Assembly (NCBI GenBank): GCA_045810285.1 | Contig: JBJMWE010000371.1 | Span: 1 to 12,078 of the forward strand | DNA from: Scleromatobacter sp045810285 | Lineage (GTDB): Bacteria > Pseudomonadota > Gammaproteobacteria > Burkholderiales > Burkholderiaceae_C | DNA: 12,078 bases | Direction: 5' to 3' | In this document: piece after piece, positions 7,991 to 12,078 of the stretch | Layout: each line of letters starts with the position of its first letter | Numbering within the stretch: position 1 is the stretch's first letter | Notes under the pieces: model-generated | The model's database searches: none | Told to the model about the DNA's origin: nothing | What the model saw: only the letters and a program-made list of their open reading frames with translations | Program-made: the position numbers and the translations under genes

Positions 7991-7996
7991 TACAGT
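7991..7996 (+). promoter_or_regulatory. Putative -10 box for glutamate dehydrogenase
   Basis: TACAGT, followed by GCGC, resembles a -10 element. A partial -35, GTGACT (7966-7971), lies 19 bases upstream. Transcription would start near 8003, leaving a leader of about 115 bases. The leader holds a perfect 12-bp palindrome CCCGGCGCCGGG (8007-8018) and a small hairpin (ATCTC 8022-8026 with GAGAT 8032-8036). Confidence 0.45.
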
Positions 7997-8117
7997 GCGC
8001 ACCACTCCCGGCGCCGGGGGCATCTCCGATCGAGATCGCCCGCGCCGACGGACGTTGCGGCCGCCGCTCACGAGGCCGGCGCAGTCCGCGAACTCAATCA
8101 GACACAAGGACTTTGTC

Positions 8118-9389
<1,272 letters not shown>

Positions 9390-9413
9390 GTCGACGCTTC
9401 GCGTCCACCTTCG

Positions 9414-9438
9414 AAAGGGCCCCGCGTGGGCCCTTTTT
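9414..9438 (+). terminator. Rho-independent terminator after gdhA
   Basis: A 9-bp stem AAAGGGCCC (9414-9422) and GGGCCCTTT (9428-9436) flanks a 5-base CGCGT loop and runs into TTTTT (9434-9438). It begins 24 bases after the gdhA stop. Its A-rich left side could also serve the minus-strand gene that ends at 9488. Confidence 0.93.
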
Positions 9439-9487
9439 CGATGGCACGATGTTTCGTGGGGCCGGTCAGCTGCAGGCGTCACCCGCC

Positions 9488-10633
9488 CTACGGCGTCGTT
9501 GGCGTGGCCGGGGCGGCGCTGACCACCACGCGCTGCACCTTGTCCGAGCCGCCGTCCTGCGAGGGCTCCTCCGGGCTCTTCTCGTGCGGCTTGACGGTGG
9601 AGCGGATCACCATGATGCGGTTCAGGACGTCGAACCAGAACGGCGCGCCCAGCATCACGGCCAGCGCGGTGACGAGCCAGCCCAGGACCATGCGCACCAC
9701 GGCGTAGACCGGGTTGCGGCCGAACGTGCAGGATTCGGACAGCGTGCCCTTGTCGTCGGCGCTCGCGCTGCAGAACTGCGTGGGCCACAGCTGCGACTGC
9801 ACGCCTGCCGCGGTGGGCGACTCCCAGCCGATGGGCATGGTGACGGCGTCGAGCTCGCCGCGTGCGAGCGTCATCGCGGCGAGTTCGTCCCCCGCGCTGG
9901 CCGATGCCGGCGCCTTGGCCGCGGCGGCACGGCTGACGACGACGTCGCGAAACGTCTTGTCGTGCGTCAGGCGGTGCAGGATGTGCAGCGCGTCGACGTT
10001 GAGCGCCACGGCCGTCAGCAGGCCCACCATGAACAGCAACGCCTGCGTGCGGCGCTTGTACCAGCCCGAGGCGCGGTCCATCGCCCCGTCGAACCACTGC
10101 TCCACGGCCTTGCGCACCTTGGCGATGTCGCCGTTGGCGTAGTCGATGCCGGCGATCACGGTGCGGCCCAGATGGTCGGGCAGCAGCGCGGCCTGCCTGC
10201 GCAGCAGGTCGATCGTGAGCGGCCCGGGCGCTGCCGTGGCGGCGGCGTCGCCCTGGCTTGCGGGGCCGCGCGCGACATAGTCGATGAAGGCGGTGGCGAA
10301 GTGCGCGGTCGGGATGTAGGACGGCAGGTTGCGGCGCGCTCCGAGGCGCATGTGCCGGTCGGCGCCGGTGCCCATCACCAGCCAGCTGCTGCGCAGCTGC
10401 CGGTGGTCGTAGCCGCCCTGGAACAGCGAGTAGATGATGGGGTGCGAGTACAGCGCCTGCGTCGTCCTGCCGTCGGGGTCGTCCAGCAGCGTGCGCATCG
10501 CGCGCTCGAGATCCATCGCGCGCCACTTCAGCAGCGCCTCGATCCATTCCTTGATGGCCGTGCAGATCAGCGACATCAGCAGGAACAGGAACACCATTCC
10601 GATGGCGACTTCCAGCGTTTCCGAATTCAGCAT
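9488..10633 (-). CDS. Three-helix membrane protein of unknown function
   Basis: I recognise the general type but know no function for it. The 381-aa protein has a hydrophobic segment at residues 9-27, a second at about 197-214 and a third at about 311-334. The first is followed by a charged KEWIEALLKWRAMDLERAM stretch. The region between helices one and two holds LYSHPIIYSLF (61-71), PSYIP (104-108) and WFDGAMDRASGWYKRR (180-195). Such motifs recur, by memory, in widespread uncharacterised bacterial proteins. Cys288 and Cys302 lie in the loop before the last helix and could form a disulfide if that loop is periplasmic. The tail is Pro/Ser/Glu-rich and disordered. ATG 10633 has a strong GGAGGAG ribosome site (10640-10646 on the plus strand) six bases ahead. 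The gene is divergent from the DinB-like gene, with 140 bases between the two starts. Confidence 0.85.
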   Translation of the reverse strand: MLNSETLEVAIGMVFLFLLMSLICTAIKEWIEALLKWRAMDLERAMRTLLDDPDGRTTQALYSHPIIYSLFQGGYDHRQLRSSWLVMGTGADRHMRLGARRNLPSYIPTAHFATAFIDYVARGPASQGDAAATAAPGPLTIDLLRRQAALLPDHLGRTVIAGIDYANGDIAKVRKAVEQWFDGAMDRASGWYKRRTQALLFMVGLLTAVALNVDALHILHRLTHDKTFRDVVVSRAAAAKAPASASAGDELAAMTLARGELDAVTMPIGWESPTAAGVQSQLWPTQFCSASADDKGTLSESCTFGRNPVYAVVRMVLGWLVTALAVMLGAPFWFDVLNRIMVIRSTVKPHEKSPEEPSQDGGSDKVQRVVVSAAPATPTTP

Positions 10634-10731
10634 GGCTCTCTCCTCCGCCCGGGCAAGGCGGCAAGCCTACGACCGCGCGGCCGCGGTGGCGTCCATCGAA
10701 TTGGGGGGCGCTTGCGCGCCGCCGCCATGTC

Positions 10732-10752
10732 CCGGCTCGCGCCATGAGCCGG
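10732..10752 (+). repeat. Hairpin around an alternative DinB-like start codon
   Basis: CCGGCTC (10732-10738) and GAGCCGG (10746-10752) form a perfect 7-bp inverted repeat around GCGCCAT. It contains the ATG at 10744, an upstream in-frame candidate start. In RNA the stem would hide that codon, supporting ATG 10774 as the real start. It may also be an operator in the divergent intergenic region. Confidence 0.5.
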
Positions 10753-10761
10753 CGCTTGCGC

Positions 10762-10767
10762 CAAGAT
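10762..10767 (+). promoter_or_regulatory. Putative -10 box six bases before the DinB-like ATG
   Basis: CAAGAT, then CGCGCC, then ATG 10774: the same hexamer-plus-six-bases spacing as in front of ubiA. No Shine-Dalgarno and no clear -35 are present. Confidence 0.25.
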
Positions 10768-10773
10768 CGCGCC

Positions 10774-11271
10774 ATGCACGACATCACGCTCTCCGCCCTC
10801 GCCGCCTTCCCCGACCAGCTCGAAGCGCACTTCGCGGCCTTCCCGCCCGCATTCCGCCACTGGGCGCCGCCGTCCTGGGAGGGCGTGCCCAGCGAGGCGC
10901 TGACCGCGCTCGAGCAGTTATGCCACGTGCGCGACATCGAGATCGACGGGTACCAGGTGCGCATCCGCCGTACCTTGTCGGAGGCCGAACCGCTGCTGGC
11001 GTCAATTGACACCGACGCCCTCGTGCGCGAGCGGGCCTACGCGCGTGACGAGCCCGCGCGCGTGCTCGCCGCGTTCCGCGCGGCGCGCGGCGCCACGCTG
11101 GAGATGATCTCCGGCCTGTCCGACGCGCAGCTCGCGCGCACGGCCATCTTCGAGGGCTACGGCCCGCTCACGCTGCGCAGCCTGATCCACTACCTGTGCA
11201 GCCACGACCAGCAGCACCTGGCCGGCCTGCAGTGGGTGCTCGGCAAGGTCCACGCGTCGCGGCTGGACTGA
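10774..11271 (+). CDS. DinB-like four-helix metal-binding protein
   Basis: A 165-aa protein of the DinB/YfiT-like superfamily, whose four-helix bundle carries a metal site of three histidines. The probable ligands are His51 (in LCHVRDIEIDGY) and the pair His144/His148 (in YLCSHDQQHLAGLQW). Both fit the family's lone His plus His-x3-His pattern, and HDQQH followed by a small residue is a hallmark. DinB relatives include thiol-S-transferases, isomerases and proteins of unknown role; the name comes from a damage-inducible gene and says nothing about a repair function here. ATG 10774 is chosen over ATG 10744, which lies in a hairpin loop. No ribosome-binding sequence is seen at either. No T-run terminator follows; a GC-rich hairpin lies at 11330-11352. 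Confidence 0.85.
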   Translation: MHDITLSALAAFPDQLEAHFAAFPPAFRHWAPPSWEGVPSEALTALEQLCHVRDIEIDGYQVRIRRTLSEAEPLLASIDTDALVRERAYARDEPARVLAAFRAARGATLEMISGLSDAQLARTAIFEGYGPLTLRSLIHYLCSHDQQHLAGLQWVLGKVHASRLD

Positions 11272-11329
11272 ACGCGGCGGGCAGCACGCGCCCAGGCAGC
11301 TTGCGTAGTGCGCTGCAGCATTGCGTGAT

Positions 11330-11352
11330 CTGCCGGAACCCTTTGCCGGCAG
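11330..11352 (+). terminator. Weak hairpin after the DinB-like gene
   Basis: CTGCCGG (11330-11336) pairs perfectly with CCGGCAG (11346-11352) over a 9-base loop, AACCCTTTG. There is no following T-run, so it is only a candidate terminator. It starts 59 bases after the DinB-like stop. Confidence 0.35.
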
Positions 11353-11449
11353 GCCGTCGCGGACGCGCTCGCACCGCAGGAAATCCCGTTCGAAATGGTT
11401 GCAAGACGTTAGCCGGAGCCTGTCGTACCCAGTTTCAGCGATGCGTCAT

Positions 11450-11461
11450 GAAAGCGCTTTC
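11450..11461. promoter_or_regulatory. LacI-family-type operator 1 upstream of glucanase
   Basis: GAAAGCGCTTTC is a perfect 12-bp palindrome centred on CG, in the context TGAAAGCGCTTTCG. This is the usual shape of LacI/GalR-family operators and close to the catabolite element pattern (TGNAANCG...). It lies about 80 bases before the glucanase start. Confidence 0.55.
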
Positions 11462-11484
11462 GTTAGGATCGGCGCGCGCGCGGC

Positions 11485-11496
11485 GGAACCGGTTCC
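11485..11496. promoter_or_regulatory. LacI-family-type operator 2 upstream of glucanase
   Basis: GGAACCGGTTCC is a second perfect 12-bp palindrome centred on CG, 35 bp from the first centre to centre. It directly adjoins a spaced inverted repeat, ATCGTG (11497-11502) with CACGAT (11515-11520). GATAAC (11518-11523) could be the -10 box, which would put this palindrome in the -35 area. Confidence 0.5.
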
Positions 11497-11541
11497 ATCG
11501 TGCGTGCCCGATTCCACGATAACCACACGCATGAGGCAAGC

Positions 11542-12078
11542 ATGATGAAACTCCGCACTCTTCTCGTGACGGCGGCCGCAGCGCTGCTCGGTCACGCGGC
11601 CCAGGCGCAGTCCTGGCAGCTCGTCTGGTCCGACGAGTTCAACGGCGCCATCGGCCCCGACTGGGTCTTCGAGACCGGCGGCGGCGGCTGGGGCAACAAC
11701 GAGCTCGAGTACTACCGCCGCGAAAACGCCACGGTGGAGAACGGCAACCTCGTCATCACGGCCAAGCGCGAGGACTTCGGCGGCTACCGTTACACCTCGG
11801 CGCGCATGAAGACGCAGGGGAAGAAGTCGTGGACGTACGGCCGCATGGAGGCGCGCATCAAGCTGCCGGTCAAGCAGGGCACGTGGCCCGGCTGGTGGAT
11901 GCTGGGCAGCAACATCTCCAGCGTCGGCTGGCCGGCGTCCGGCGAGCTCGACATCATGGAACAGATCAACACCGGCAACACCGTGTACGGCACGGCGCAC
12001 TGGCAGGCCGCCAACGGCAGCCAGGCGGACTACGGCAACAGCCTGGTCACCACGCCGGCCGACTACCACGTGTACGCC
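11542..12078 (+). CDS. Secreted family-16 beta-glucanase (3' end beyond window)
   Basis: The N-terminal 179 codons of a glycoside hydrolase family 16 enzyme, a retaining endo-beta-glucanase type, most like laminarinase/beta-1,3(4)-glucanase. A signal peptide (MMKLRTLLVTAAAALLGHAAQA) with likely cleavage after Ala22 shows export. The mature part begins SWQLVWSDEFNG, the usual family start. GWGNNELEYY (50-58 region) and the active-site motif Glu135-Leu-Asp137-Ile-Met-Glu140 fit E-x-D-x-x-E, with Glu135 the expected nucleophile and Glu140 the acid/base. WWMLG and the preceding WPGW form part of the substrate cleft. Two adjacent ATGs (11542, 11545) follow GAGG at 11533-11536; either may be the start. 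Reading is open to the window end. Substrate choice within the family is uncertain. The palindromes upstream suggest sugar-responsive control. Confidence 0.93.
   Translation, partial: MMKLRTLLVTAAAALLGHAAQAQSWQLVWSDEFNGAIGPDWVFETGGGGWGNNELEYYRRENATVENGNLVITAKREDFGGYRYTSARMKTQGKKSWTYGRMEARIKLPVKQGTWPGWWMLGSNISSVGWPASGELDIMEQINTGNTVYGTAHWQAANGSQADYGNSLVTTPADYHVYA

Noticed and set aside
11472..11482. Alternating GCGCGCGCGCG as a Z-DNA or special element
   Set aside because: Eleven bases of GC alternation are unremarkable in this genome, although it lies between the two glucanase palindromes.

Overview
This window is very GC-rich chromosomal DNA. Genes are densely packed and codons mostly end in G or C, so nearly every real gene casts long open frames on the other strand. 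The content points to a betaproteobacterium, most likely Burkholderiales and perhaps Comamonadaceae (Ramlibacter or Variovorax-like). The grounds are protein style, the ubiA/proC neighbourhood and the promoter style. This placement is inference from memory and was not checked by any search.

Layout, left to right: a small Ala/Pro-rich ORF (28-294); a Dps ferritin-like protein (433-954); a DJ-1/PfpI-family protein (1084-1698); a CsgG-like lipoprotein (1809-2639) followed closely by a small three-helix membrane protein (2648-2980); peptide chain release factor 3, prfC (3178-4806); a long inverted repeat just after prfC; a DsbG-like periplasmic thiol:disulfide protein (4907-5533); ubiA for ubiquinone synthesis (5562-6467), overlapping a GNAT acetyltransferase (6464-6973). 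Then on the minus strand comes proC (6996-7862), convergent with the GNAT gene and divergent from a glutamate dehydrogenase (8118-9389), which ends in a textbook terminator. A minus-strand membrane protein of unknown function (9488-10633) is divergent from a DinB-like metal-binding protein (10774-11271). The window ends inside a secreted family-16 beta-glucanase (from 11542).

Most genes are housekeeping or stress functions: translation termination, quinone synthesis, proline and glutamate metabolism, periplasmic redox, DNA protection. proC and the glutamate dehydrogenase share a divergent control region carrying a perfect 8-bp-arm palindrome. This could let one regulator coordinate proline and glutamate metabolism. 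The glucanase has two perfect 12-bp palindromes of LacI-family type upstream, suggesting sugar-controlled expression.

I found no tRNA, rRNA, CRISPR array, insertion sequence or phage gene. I do not see a clear new multi-gene system. The best leads are regulatory: the glucanase palindromes, the proC/gdh palindrome, the hairpin after prfC, and -10-like boxes placed so that ubiA, proC and the DinB-like gene may be leaderless. Two protein leads also stand out: the unknown three-helix membrane protein and the CsgG-like lipoprotein without visible curli partners.
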